Below, in pieces: positions 53,005 through 61,241 of a DNA stretch of 64,000 nucleotides. The DNA comes from Mesobacillus subterraneus (GTDB lineage Bacteria > Bacillota > Bacilli > Bacillales > Cytobacillaceae), in NCBI RefSeq assembly GCF_003937825.1, contig NZ_RSFW01000002.1, forward strand, positions 290,317-354,316, in the 5' to 3' direction. The number at the start of each line of letters is the position of its first letter. Positions within the stretch are counted from its first letter, which is position 1. The notes under the pieces were generated by a model. The model searched no databases. It was not told the origin of the DNA and was given only the letters and a program-made list of their open reading frames with translations. Made by a program: the position numbers and the translations under genes.

Positions 53005-54537
53005 ATGGAACAAAAAGTAATGAACGAAACGATCATGAATGCACTTGAGAAATTTACAGAACTAGATGAAAGAATTTCACATTTTAATAGTATTTTAGGT
53101 TTGCTTAGCTGGGATCAAAAAGTGGTTGCTCCTAAAAAAGGAAGGTCCATTTTTGCCGAAGCAAACGGGACTCTCAGGACGGAAACGTTCAAGTTGACCG
53201 TTTCTGAAGAAATGGGGGAGCTTCTCCAAGCGCTGACTTCTGATGAGGCAGAAGAACATTTGGATGAGGTCTCAAAAGCAAGAGTACGTGAACGCCTTAA
53301 TGCCTATAACCGCTCAAAGAGTATTCCAGCTGATATGATCAGAGATTTTTCTGTACTTACTTCTAAGGCAAATGAGGCCTGGGAAGAAGCGAGGGAAAAA
53401 AATGACTTTGAAAAGTACCTTCCATACCTTGAAAAAATTGTGGATTTCAAAAGAAAAGCAGCCGAAATCTATGGCTATGAGAACCATCCATATGATGCGC
53501 TCCTGGATGAATATGAACCTGGACTGACTGTTGAAAAGCTGGATTCATTATTTGTTAAGGTAAGAGAGTCTAGTACTGATCTTCTAAAAAGAATCCAGAA
53601 CTCGGCCACCAGGCCCTTTGTTGAAATTTTTGAGCAGCCATTCTCGATAGAAAAGCAAAAGAATTTCAACCGCTATATCCTTCCGGAGATTGGGTTCGAC
53701 ATGGAAGCAGGCAGGCTGGATGAGACAGTCCACCCATTTGCACAGACTGTGAACACCGGGGATGTTCGGATCACGACCAGGTATCTGGAAGACAATGTCC
53801 GATCAGCGATCTTCGGCACGATCCATGAGGCAGGCCATGGAATATATGAGCAGAATATCGATTCAAAATTCGAGGGGACAGTCCTCCAGGAAGGTGCTTC
53901 TTTTGGAATTCACGAATCACAATCCCGATTCCTGGAAAACATGGTAGGGCGCAGTGAACAATTCTGGAAATACTTCTATCCTAAGCTTCAGGAGCATTTC
54001 CCAGAGCAGCTAGGGAACGTGGAACTGGATGATTTTTATCGTGCCGTCAATGCAGTGCAGCCTTCTTTCATACGCGTTGAGGCTGACGAGCTGACATATA
54101 ATCTCCATATCATGGTAAGATACGAGATTGAAAAGGCATTAATTGCCGGGGAAATTGAAGCGAAGGACCTTCCAGAAATCTGGAACACAAAGATGAATGA
54201 ATACCTTGGCATTACTCCTCCAACTAACAGGGAGGGTGTGTTACAGGATATCCATTGGTCATTTGGGGGCTTTGGATACTTCCCGTCTTATTCCTTAGGT
54301 AACCTGTATGCAGCCCAAATCCTGAACAAGATCCAGCAGGATGTACCAGGATTCTACGAAAGTATAGAAACAGGGAATTTTGTGGTAATACAAAAGTGGC
54401 TGAGGGAGAACATCCATCAATACGGGATGTTGTACACACCGAATGAGCTCATGGTCAAAGCTACAGGTGAAGAACTGAATGCGGATTATCTTGTAAACTA
54501 TCTCGAAGAGAAATACAGCAAAGTTTATAATCTCTAA
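53005..54537 (+). CDS. M32-family carboxypeptidase (YpwA type)
   Basis: A cytoplasmic zinc carboxypeptidase (Taq type) of 510 residues. The zinc motif HEAGH is at 274-278, followed by EQNIDSKFEGT and SFGIHESQSRFLEN, in which a Glu completes the zinc site. Also typical: GDVRITTRY upstream. ATG 53005 follows AAAGGGGGA; an in-frame start at 52978 precedes that site. A TetR gene follows at 23 bases. Confidence 0.94.
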   Translation: MEQKVMNETIMNALEKFTELDERISHFNSILGLLSWDQKVVAPKKGRSIFAEANGTLRTETFKLTVSEEMGELLQALTSDEAEEHLDEVSKARVRERLNAYNRSKSIPADMIRDFSVLTSKANEAWEEAREKNDFEKYLPYLEKIVDFKRKAAEIYGYENHPYDALLDEYEPGLTVEKLDSLFVKVRESSTDLLKRIQNSATRPFVEIFEQPFSIEKQKNFNRYILPEIGFDMEAGRLDETVHPFAQTVNTGDVRITTRYLEDNVRSAIFGTIHEAGHGIYEQNIDSKFEGTVLQEGASFGIHESQSRFLENMVGRSEQFWKYFYPKLQEHFPEQLGNVELDDFYRAVNAVQPSFIRVEADELTYNLHIMVRYEIEKALIAGEIEAKDLPEIWNTKMNEYLGITPPTNREGVLQDIHWSFGGFGYFPSYSLGNLYAAQILNKIQQDVPGFYESIETGNFVVIQKWLRENIHQYGMLYTPNELMVKATGEELNADYLVNYLEEKYSKVYNL

Positions 54538-54559
54538 TTCGGAAAAAGAGGTAGAAGCG

Positions 54560-55174
54560 ATGGCGCCGATTGTTTCGGATGAATACAAGGAAAAGAAGCG
54601 GCAGGAAATCCTGCAAAGTGCCCATGCTTGTTTTGCGAAAAAGGGATTCGAAGCTTCGACAGTCGATGATATTGTGGCGCATTCTGGCCTAAGCAAAGGA
54701 GCAATCTATAATTATTTCAAGAGCAAAGAAGAACTTTACCTTGCGCTCATGGAAGGACAGACAAACGAATCAGGTACAAAGTTCGCTAAAGCAATTGCCG
54801 AGCGTGACTCAGCTTTTGAAAAATTGAATTATCTGATGTCGGCTTATTTGGACAATGACCCAAATGCTGAAGAGAATAAGGATCAGGCGCTTGTGCACTT
54901 TGAGTTCAGGCTTTATTCTACACGAAATCCTGAATTAAAGAAGGCGCTGACGGATCGCTACAAGGATTTCTTCGTCAACTTGGTGGCAGGAATCATCGAG
55001 GAAGGGCAGGGTGCGGGAGAATTCAATAAGAAACACGATTCCCATGTCTATGCAGCTATATTCTGGGCGATGGTCAATGGAGTCACCCTGCAGGCAACCA
55101 TCCTTGAAAACTATCCGTATAAAAAAATTTTAGAAGAAATGCAGAGAATGTTCGTCGAAAAGTTAAGGCTGTGA
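54560..55174 (+). CDS. TetR-family transcriptional regulator
   Basis: A 204-residue repressor. The helix-turn-helix lies at about residues 14-60 (QEILQSAHACFAKKGFEASTVDDIVAHSGLSKGAIYNYFKSKEEL region) and the C-terminal ligand domain is Glu-rich. Targets are unknown; the neighbouring CPA1 antiporter (convergent) or its own operon are candidates. ATG 54560 follows AGAGGT. Confidence 0.92.
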   Translation: MAPIVSDEYKEKKRQEILQSAHACFAKKGFEASTVDDIVAHSGLSKGAIYNYFKSKEELYLALMEGQTNESGTKFAKAIAERDSAFEKLNYLMSAYLDNDPNAEENKDQALVHFEFRLYSTRNPELKKALTDRYKDFFVNLVAGIIEEGQGAGEFNKKHDSHVYAAIFWAMVNGVTLQATILENYPYKKILEEMQRMFVEKLRL

Positions 55175-55177
55175 AGC

Positions 55178-55213
55178 AACAAACCCAGTGAGGATTTCCT
55201 CACTGGGTTTGTT
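55178..55213. terminator. Bidirectional terminator between tetR-type and CPA1 genes
   Basis: A perfect 16-bp stem with an ATTT loop lies between convergent genes. T-rich flanks exist on both sides. Confidence 0.9.
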
Positions 55214-56715
55214 TATTTTAGCTCCATTGTCTCTTGTGTATAAATCGTTTTCTCCTTCAACACTTTACTAAGATGTGCCTTGTTTTTCCGTGCTGATAGG
55301 ATGTAAAGGAAATCTCCAGCCATGATGATGGTATTGCCGGTAGGGGCAATAAGTTTTCCATTCCGGATGATGGCATTCACGAGGGAGCCTTCCGGGAAAG
55401 GGATGTCCTTCAACGGTTTGCCGATAATGGCACTGTCGCTTTCCATTTCATACTCGATCATTTCCGCATCCGCTTTTCCAAGGGAAATCAATTCAAGTGA
55501 CTGCATCGGTTCTGTTTTCTTCGGCCCGTTCAATCCCAGTTTCTTGGCTGCGAACGGAATCGTCGCTCCCTGGATGAGGGCGCTCGTCAAAACGACGAAA
55601 AAGACGACATTGAATATTTGATGGCTGCCTTCAATTCCTGCTAATAAAGGGAATGTGGCAAGGACGATTGGGACCGCTCCCTTTAACCCAGCCCAGGAAA
55701 GGAAAAGCCGCTCTTTCTGGTTATAGTTCAGTTTAAAGGTCGAGATGAATACAGCGACCGGTCTGGCAACCAACATCAGGATCAAAGAAATCAGGATGCC
55801 CTGAATGAGAATGGCGGCTGTAAATAGTTCTGATGGAAAAACAAGGAGGCCGAGGATGACAAACATGAGGATTTGCATCATCCAGGCGAACCCTTCGGAA
55901 AAACGGAAAATTGAATGGCGGTAAGCAATCTCGGCATTCCCAATGATGATGGCCGCAATGTAGACAGCCAAAAGCCCGCTGCCGTTTAAAAAGGCAGTTA
56001 TGCCATAAGTCAATAGAGCGAAGGCAGTTGCAAATACAGGATAAAGCCCGCTTGAATCAAGATTGATGGAGTTAAGGGCTTTGACGGCTGCTTTACCGAA
56101 TATCAGTCCGAGAACGAGGCCGAGTCCCATTTGCAAAAAGAAACTGCCAATCAAACTAAGAATACTAGCGTCAGGAATCGTAATCAGCTCGATCATTGCT
56201 ACCGTAAGGAAAACGGCCATCGGGTCATTCGAACCTGATTCAGCTTCGAGTGTTGAGCCTAGCTTAGGAGATATATTCTGGCCTTTTAGGACAGCAAAAA
56301 CAGCTGCCGCATCTGTGGAACCGACGATGGCACCAAATAGGACCGACTCAAGCCAATCGAGTCCAAGGATCATTTTTGCTGCAATAGCAACGATACCAGA
56401 CGTAATCAGTACACCTATTGTCGCCAATGACAAAGAGGGAGCAATCACCGGGCGGACATCCTTCCAGTTTGTTTGCAGGCCGCCTTCGAATAAGATGACA
56501 ACGAGAGCGATTATACCAATGGTCTGGGTAAGGGCTGCATTATCAAAATAAATGATTCCAAGTACGTCACTGCCCATGACCATCCCGACCAGGATAAAGA
56601 AAATCAATGACGGTACGCCAAGTCTGCTCGAAAATCTCGTCGTAACTACACCGATGATAAAAAGAAACGCTAACAATAAAATAAATGAATCGGTGCTAAG
56701 GACATTTTCAGCCAA
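55213..56715 (-). CDS. CPA1-type potassium/proton antiporter with TrkA-C domain
   Basis: A 500-residue monovalent cation/proton antiporter of the NhaP2/CvrA kind. About 12 helices span residues 1-385, including GSDVLGIIYFDN, VGSTDAAAVFAVL and ESGSNDPMAV (ion-binding Asp region). The C-terminal RCK_C domain (about 405-480) includes LKDIPFPEGSLVNAIIR. The start is a TTG at 56715 with AAGGGGG upstream. Ion and regulation are not deducible. Confidence 0.88.
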   Translation of the reverse strand: MAENVLSTDSFILLLAFLFIIGVVTTRFSSRLGVPSLIFFILVGMVMGSDVLGIIYFDNAALTQTIGIIALVVILFEGGLQTNWKDVRPVIAPSLSLATIGVLITSGIVAIAAKMILGLDWLESVLFGAIVGSTDAAAVFAVLKGQNISPKLGSTLEAESGSNDPMAVFLTVAMIELITIPDASILSLIGSFFLQMGLGLVLGLIFGKAAVKALNSINLDSSGLYPVFATAFALLTYGITAFLNGSGLLAVYIAAIIIGNAEIAYRHSIFRFSEGFAWMMQILMFVILGLLVFPSELFTAAILIQGILISLILMLVARPVAVFISTFKLNYNQKERLFLSWAGLKGAVPIVLATFPLLAGIEGSHQIFNVVFFVVLTSALIQGATIPFAAKKLGLNGPKKTEPMQSLELISLGKADAEMIEYEMESDSAIIGKPLKDIPFPEGSLVNAIIRNGKLIAPTGNTIIMAGDFLYILSARKNKAHLSKVLKEKTIYTQETMELK

Positions 56716-56728
56716 ATATAATACCCCC

Positions 56729-57283
56729 TTATAAATTGATATTTATTTTTACTTGTTTGGCTTGCTGGTCGATTCCGATAAACTGCATCGTTTCTGAAGG
56801 AGAGGCCTGCTGGAGCCTCTTCTGAATGAGGGAAATCGCAATGCCTTGCAAATAGGCATGGTAACCAAAGGTTTTTCTGAGTGTGGTCGTTCCGACAGGT
56901 TCAGTAATGCCGGCTTCTCTCGCGGCAGAATTTATAATACGGTAGGCTTGTTGTCTTGTGATCGGTTCATCTGTTTTTCGAGACCTAAAAAGATAGTCTG
57001 TGTCAATCAAGTAATATTCATTGATATATTTTTTTAATGCCTGGCGAATGGCGTCATTCAAGAAAATGGGGGGATTGCCGTAATGGGGATGGCCCAGTAG
57101 CTCTGTTATTTCTCCATCTGTGCCGCATACTTCCTGCACACGCAGCCGGAGTAATTCCTGAAGCTTAATGCCCGAATTGATTCCAAGCACAAACAGGCAA
57201 TAGTCTCTGAGCGAGTGCTGCTCTAAATATTCTTTCATTGAATTGATTTGCTTCTTGGATTTTATAGCGCTGACCGTTTTCAT
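56729..57283 (-). CDS. Degenerate tyrosine-recombinase-like protein (catalytic domain only)
   Basis: A 184-residue protein equal in size to the catalytic domain of a tyrosine recombinase without the N-terminal arm-binding domain. The fold signatures GIKLQELLRL, LRKTFGYHAYLQG and TMQFIGIDQ are recognisable. K40 stands where the first catalytic Arg is expected (G-[IL]-R), and F168 where the nucleophilic Tyr is expected (TxxY). R136 and H142 are kept. It is therefore probably catalytically inactive. Its role may be DNA binding. It lies just upstream of the antiporter gene, with 13 bases between. Confidence 0.8.
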   Translation of the reverse strand: MKTVSAIKSKKQINSMKEYLEQHSLRDYCLFVLGINSGIKLQELLRLRVQEVCGTDGEITELLGHPHYGNPPIFLNDAIRQALKKYINEYYLIDTDYLFRSRKTDEPITRQQAYRIINSAAREAGITEPVGTTTLRKTFGYHAYLQGIAISLIQKRLQQASPSETMQFIGIDQQAKQVKININL

Positions 57284-57428
57284 TCACTCACTTCCTTATG
57301 TAACTTAATTATAACTTATTTTGGTTTTTGTAACATAAGAAAATGCTCCAAAGTAAATTTGGGTTGAGTTGCAGCAAGTGGTATAATGAACCGTACCGTA
57401 AAATTTTCGTAAGGAACCTGGAGGCAAT

Positions 57429-57899
57429 ATGCTTAATTTCGAAGAAAAACTTGCAATTATTGAATCATTCCCCGAGCTGGAACGCAAAAATGTTTCTTTG
57501 GGGCGTGTCAATTTCCATTTTGAAGATAGTATTTATGATAAGAAAAATGTGGTTTATCATCTGCATCCAAATGGAAATGGGTTTGTTTATGCAGAGTTTT
57601 TATCAGGTTATGAGCTTGATCAGAAAGGTATGGTAAACATCCGTGATTTTTCAGCTGAGAAACTGAAGAAGGTCATTCAGCAATCAATAGAGTCACTTTC
57701 CCAAAATACTGTGACAGAGGCTGCGATAATCGAGGATCATGAAGAAGAACGCTGGATTGATTCTGAGAACCATACCCTCATTCTTGTGCATGAAGATGAT
57801 ATGTGGAATGTGTATGCCGGATTGAACCTTGATGGAACATTTCTCTCCTATAATGAGGCAAAGCAGTATCTAGAAGAAGAAGGATTCAAGAAGAGATAA
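57429..57899 (+). CDS. Uncharacterised protein, 156 residues
   Basis: A soluble acidic protein with no membrane helix or motif I recognise. The frame has a good ribosome binding site (CTGGAGG) before ATG 57429 and a terminator directly after the stop. The N-terminus reads MLNFEEKLAIIESFPEL, followed by a central YHLHPNGNGFVYAEF and a C-terminal YAGLNLDGTFLSYNEAKQYLEEEGF. Divergent from the recombinase-like gene. Confidence 0.75.
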   Translation: MLNFEEKLAIIESFPELERKNVSLGRVNFHFEDSIYDKKNVVYHLHPNGNGFVYAEFLSGYELDQKGMVNIRDFSAEKLKKVIQQSIESLSQNTVTEAAIIEDHEEERWIDSENHTLILVHEDDMWNVYAGLNLDGTFLSYNEAKQYLEEEGFKKR

Positions 57900-57900
57900 G

Positions 57901-57936
57901 AAAAAGGATGCCGAAATTTTACGGCATCCTTTTTCT
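57901..57936. terminator. Bidirectional terminator between the 156-residue ORF and the chemoreceptor
   Basis: AAAAAGGATGCCG and CGGCATCCTTTTT are a perfect 13-bp stem, with A and T runs on either side. Confidence 0.92.
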
Positions 57937-57964
57937 TAATTTTGGGCTTTAACCGGTTTACAAA

Positions 57965-59758
57965 TTATAACTTGAAGTTCCCTGTCAATTTCTCTAATTG
58001 TATTGCAGTCTGCTGCAGGATCTTTGCTGTTTCATTGACATTCTCAGCTATTCTTAATTGCTCCTGTGTCGACTGGTCGGTCTGGCTTGTACCTGCGGCA
58101 ATTTGCTGAGAAGCCTGTGAAACTGTATCAAGGGAGTTGGTTATTTGTTCGATTGCTATCATCTGTTGTTCAATTGCAGAGGCAATATTATTGGAATTAT
58201 CTTCGATTTCCACTGTCGTTTCATAGATTTCATGAAGCGTGTTCTTGGCATTGATTGAAAGGTCCTTGTTGTATTGTACGGCTTCTCGAGTCTTCATGAT
58301 GTACTCTACAGCTTCACGGGTATTCTGAACGTTTTCGTTCACGATCGAAATAATGGTCGAAGCTGATTTCGCGCTTTCCTCAGCTAGCTTTCTGACTTCG
58401 TTTGCCACAACTGCGAAGCCTTTGCCATGCTCCCCGGCCCTTGCTGCTTCAATGGCAGCGTTCAATGCCAGAAGATTGGTTTGGTCAGAAATGGTATTGA
58501 TAATTTTGACGAATTGCGTAATTTTATCTGATTGCTTCTCGAGCACGGTAATGATATTTGCAAGCTGGTTTGTATTTTCATCAACTGCTTCCAGGCCTGC
58601 CAGCATTTCGTCAATCCTGACGGTGCCTTCTTTTGAGGTCTTTGTCGAGTTCTTGGCAATGTAGCTTGCCTGCTGTGCTGAAGCGTTGATTTCCTCGATT
58701 CCTGCATTGATTTCTTCCAATGTCGCCTGCATTTCTTCGATATTGGCGTTCTGTTCCTGTGTACTTGCGGCAGCCTGCTGGTTGGCCGCTGTCAATTCCC
58801 TGATGGCTTCAACGGAATCGGATGATACCTTTGAGAGTTCAACCGTTTCAGTTGATACTTCATTTGTGCTTGTCTGGACCTGGGAAACCAGGGTCCTTAA
58901 GGAGGCCGTCATGCTATTAATGCTTTCAGCCAGGGCTCCCACCTCATCTTTGGAGCTGACTCTGATGTCTTCCTGTGAAAGGTCTCCTTTTGCGATATTA
59001 GCAGTCAGATCCTTAATATTATTTAAAGGCTTGATCAGCCTCGAGACGAGGAAGTACATGGCCGAGCTCGAAATCGCCAAAATGATCAAGGCAAGTACCC
59101 AGATCCCGGCAACCTCAGCGTTAATCTTTTTATTTACCTGCATTACATCGAAATCTACTCCGTATAGTGCTATCGCTTTTCCATTCATGTCGGTAATCGG
59201 CGAAAAACCTGAGATTTTCGTACTATTGCCCGATTTGTAAATATCAGTAGTTGTGCGTTTGTTTCCTTTAAATGCTTCCAATGCTGCATTTTGAAACGAT
59301 TGTGCTGCGCTAAGCTTAGAACCATATGTAAAATCGTTCGTCATCATTGTGGAACTCATTGTAGGGACAGTCAGCTGATCTCCGTCCAATTTGAGTAAAT
59401 ACAGATTATTGATCAATGGATTTTCTTTTAAAATCTTGTCCATTTGCTTTTGGAGAGTAACCACACCAGGGTTGTTTTTTGATGGGTTGTTAATGATCAC
59501 CTGCGCTTTTCCCGGAGTAATCTGGTCAGATAATAGGCTCGAAATGGTTCTCAGTTCTGCCTCCATAGAATCCAGATTACTGTTTTTGATCGTATATTGT
59601 GCATAGAGCGCTGTGACCAATGCGAGAAGCAGCATTGAAACGATGCTAAGAGAAACAATCTTTAGCTTCAGGCTTAAACTTCGCTTCCGACTCCTTGTGC
59701 TGCTATGTTTCTTTTTAGTTACTGCTTTTTCTGCAGTTTTCTTTTTCTTGAAAAACAA
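57965..59758 (-). CDS. Methyl-accepting chemotaxis protein
   Basis: A 597-residue chemoreceptor. A Lys-rich N-terminus, TM1 (about 34-53), an extracellular Cache-type sensor (about 55-215), TM2 (about 218-240), HAMP (about 240-295) and a signalling domain follow in order. The signalling tip QTNLLALNAAIEAARAG is intact. The sensed ligand is unknown. The TTG at 59758 follows GAGGGAG. It is not near che genes. Confidence 0.94.
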   Translation of the reverse strand: MFFKKKKTAEKAVTKKKHSSTRSRKRSLSLKLKIVSLSIVSMLLLALVTALYAQYTIKNSNLDSMEAELRTISSLLSDQITPGKAQVIINNPSKNNPGVVTLQKQMDKILKENPLINNLYLLKLDGDQLTVPTMSSTMMTNDFTYGSKLSAAQSFQNAALEAFKGNKRTTTDIYKSGNSTKISGFSPITDMNGKAIALYGVDFDVMQVNKKINAEVAGIWVLALIILAISSSAMYFLVSRLIKPLNNIKDLTANIAKGDLSQEDIRVSSKDEVGALAESINSMTASLRTLVSQVQTSTNEVSTETVELSKVSSDSVEAIRELTAANQQAAASTQEQNANIEEMQATLEEINAGIEEINASAQQASYIAKNSTKTSKEGTVRIDEMLAGLEAVDENTNQLANIITVLEKQSDKITQFVKIINTISDQTNLLALNAAIEAARAGEHGKGFAVVANEVRKLAEESAKSASTIISIVNENVQNTREAVEYIMKTREAVQYNKDLSINAKNTLHEIYETTVEIEDNSNNIASAIEQQMIAIEQITNSLDTVSQASQQIAAGTSQTDQSTQEQLRIAENVNETAKILQQTAIQLEKLTGNFKL

Positions 59759-59947
59759 TTTGTTTCACTCCCTCTGTTATTCATTGACGAAAATAGCATT
59801 AGATCTTATATAGACACTATTTGTTTTTATTTTCGGCAATTTTAAAAAATTGTTAAGAAAAAAGAACTATTTCTCTGAAAAGCGATTTTTTGATTGACAG
59901 AATTTCTGGGCTCTTATATAGTAAAAGTAATTAAATATTCTCTTTTT

Positions 59948-60061
59948 AAAGGGGAGTAGCTGCCACAATAAAGTCGTCATTACGAGATCTATTTCTCCGG
60001 CTTTATTGGCAACGTGGACGTTGTTAGCAAGACCTTTACTTTATCGGTAAAGGTCTTTTTC
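59948..60061 (+). promoter_or_regulatory. yybP-ykoY manganese riboswitch with terminator
   Basis: The leader starts AAAGGGGAGTAGC, has the ACGAG/CCGG and GGCAACGTGGACGTTGTTAGC core, and ends with CCTTT. AAAGG (59948-59952) can pair with CCTTT (60033-60037), closing the aptamer. CCTTT is also part of the terminator stem GACCTTTAC/GTAAAGGTC (60031-60055) with T run. This fits an ON switch for manganese. It precedes a TerC-family gene, the usual target. Confidence 0.88.
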
Positions 60062-60073
60062 TATGCAATTTTA

Positions 60074-60105
60074 GGCCTTTACCAATATGGTAAAGGTCTT
60101 TTCTT
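60074..60105 (+). terminator. Second, near-identical terminator downstream of the riboswitch
   Basis: GGCCTTTACC/GGTAAAGGTC, loop AATAT, followed by TTTTCTTTT. The stem repeats the terminator just upstream. It sits 53 bases before the TerC start codon. Confidence 0.8.
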
Positions 60106-60157
60106 TTACCTGGAGGATATTTGGTTAACTTTATTAAACGAAACAGGGGGAAAAGAA

Positions 60158-60943
60158 ATGGATCTTACGTTATTGCTTGAATATGGCTGGGTGCTGCTGG
60201 TGCTTGTGGTGATGGAGGGACTGCTGGCTGCGGATAATGCCCTTGTGCTTGCCATCATGGTAAAGCATCTTCCGGAAGAAAAACGCAAAAAAGCCTTATT
60301 TTATGGGTTGGCCGGCGCATTTGTGTTTCGTTTTGCTTCGCTTTTTGCCATCTCTTTCCTGGTCGATGTATGGCAGCTCCAAGCTCTGGGCGCATTGTAC
60401 CTTCTTTTCATGGCTGCGAATCATATTTTCAGGAAGATTGTATTCAGGGATTCAGGAGAAACAGAGGATCAGCCTGTAAAGGAGGCAGGCAAGAAGAGTG
60501 GTTTTTGGGTAACCGTGTTAAAGGTAGAAGTGGCAGACATCGCTTTTGCGGTGGATTCCATTCTGGCTGCTGTTGCTCTTGCTGTTGTATTGCCAAAAAC
60601 GCCGCTTCCTCAAATTGGGGGGATGGACGGCGGGCAATTCCTCGTCATTTTTGCCGGCGGTATGATCGGACTGATCATCATGAGGTTTGCAGCTAATATG
60701 TTTGTTAATTTACTTGAAAGAAGACCTGGCCTGGAAATCGCCGCATTCGGTATTGTCGGATGGGTGGGGGTCAAGCTTGCCGTTGTGACGCTTTCCCATC
60801 CTGAACTGAATATTTTAAGTTCAGATTTTGCCCATTCAACAGGATGGAAACTCACGTTCTATGCTGTGCTTGTAGGAATCGCCGCTGCTGGCTGGTTCCT
60901 GTCCAAGGAAAAATCGGAGCAAACTGTCAATCAAGCTTCCTGA
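60158..60943 (+). CDS. TerC-family membrane protein (probable manganese exporter)
   Basis: A 261-residue TerC-family protein with about seven helices. The metal-associated acidic motifs are kept: EGLLAADNALVLA (about 22-34) and EVADIAFAVDSILAA (about 126-140). Family members under yybP-ykoY control export manganese or metallate exoenzymes. ATG 60158 follows AGGGGG. An earlier in-frame GTG at 60014 falls in the riboswitch and is rejected. Confidence 0.92.
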   Translation: MDLTLLLEYGWVLLVLVVMEGLLAADNALVLAIMVKHLPEEKRKKALFYGLAGAFVFRFASLFAISFLVDVWQLQALGALYLLFMAANHIFRKIVFRDSGETEDQPVKEAGKKSGFWVTVLKVEVADIAFAVDSILAAVALAVVLPKTPLPQIGGMDGGQFLVIFAGGMIGLIIMRFAANMFVNLLERRPGLEIAAFGIVGWVGVKLAVVTLSHPELNILSSDFAHSTGWKLTFYAVLVGIAAAGWFLSKEKSEQTVNQAS

Positions 60944-60964
60944 TTTTTTTAACGAAGCGCTATT

Positions 60965-61008
60965 AAAATCCCCGAAATGCAGGACAAGCTGTGTTTTGGG
61001 GGTTTTTT
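60965..61008 (+). terminator. Terminator after the TerC gene
   Basis: AAATCCCCGAAA and TTTTGGGGGTTT pair imperfectly around a 17-base loop, followed by TTTTTT. Confidence 0.7.
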
Positions 61009-61212
61009 CTTCCTCAGACCATTTCTCCTGATATATATCAGCCAAAGTACGAATAATAAATGTGGAATCCTTCACGATTTTCTCTCGATATGCGTTAGCT
61101 GATTAGTATAAGGGTATAATTTAAAAAATGATTAAAGCTTCCAGTAATCATCAGAAGCAGAAGTCTGCAAAATACATCATTCCGATAAACCGGAATGAAA
61201 TCGGTGGTGTAT

Positions 61213-61241
61213 AGGAGGTGTCTGCCTTACAAACGTAAGGC
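61213..61241 (+). promoter_or_regulatory. SD-hairpin-start arrangement of the CNNM gene
   Basis: The ribosome binding site AGGAGGTG (61213-61220) is followed by a perfect hairpin GCCTTAC-AAAC-GTAAGGC (61224-61241) just before the TTG starts at 61242 and 61248. Unfolded, the spacing to 61242 is 21 bases, too far; folded, the distance becomes 3 (61242) or 9 (61248). Confidence 0.55.

Noticed and set aside
56063..56551. Plus-strand open frame opposite the CPA1 antiporter
   Set aside because: Shadow of a membrane-protein gene, no ribosome binding site or family match.
58686..59240. Plus-strand open frame of 184 codons opposite the chemoreceptor
   Set aside because: Antisense shadow of a repetitive coiled-coil coding region; Ser/Ala-rich translation typical of such shadows.
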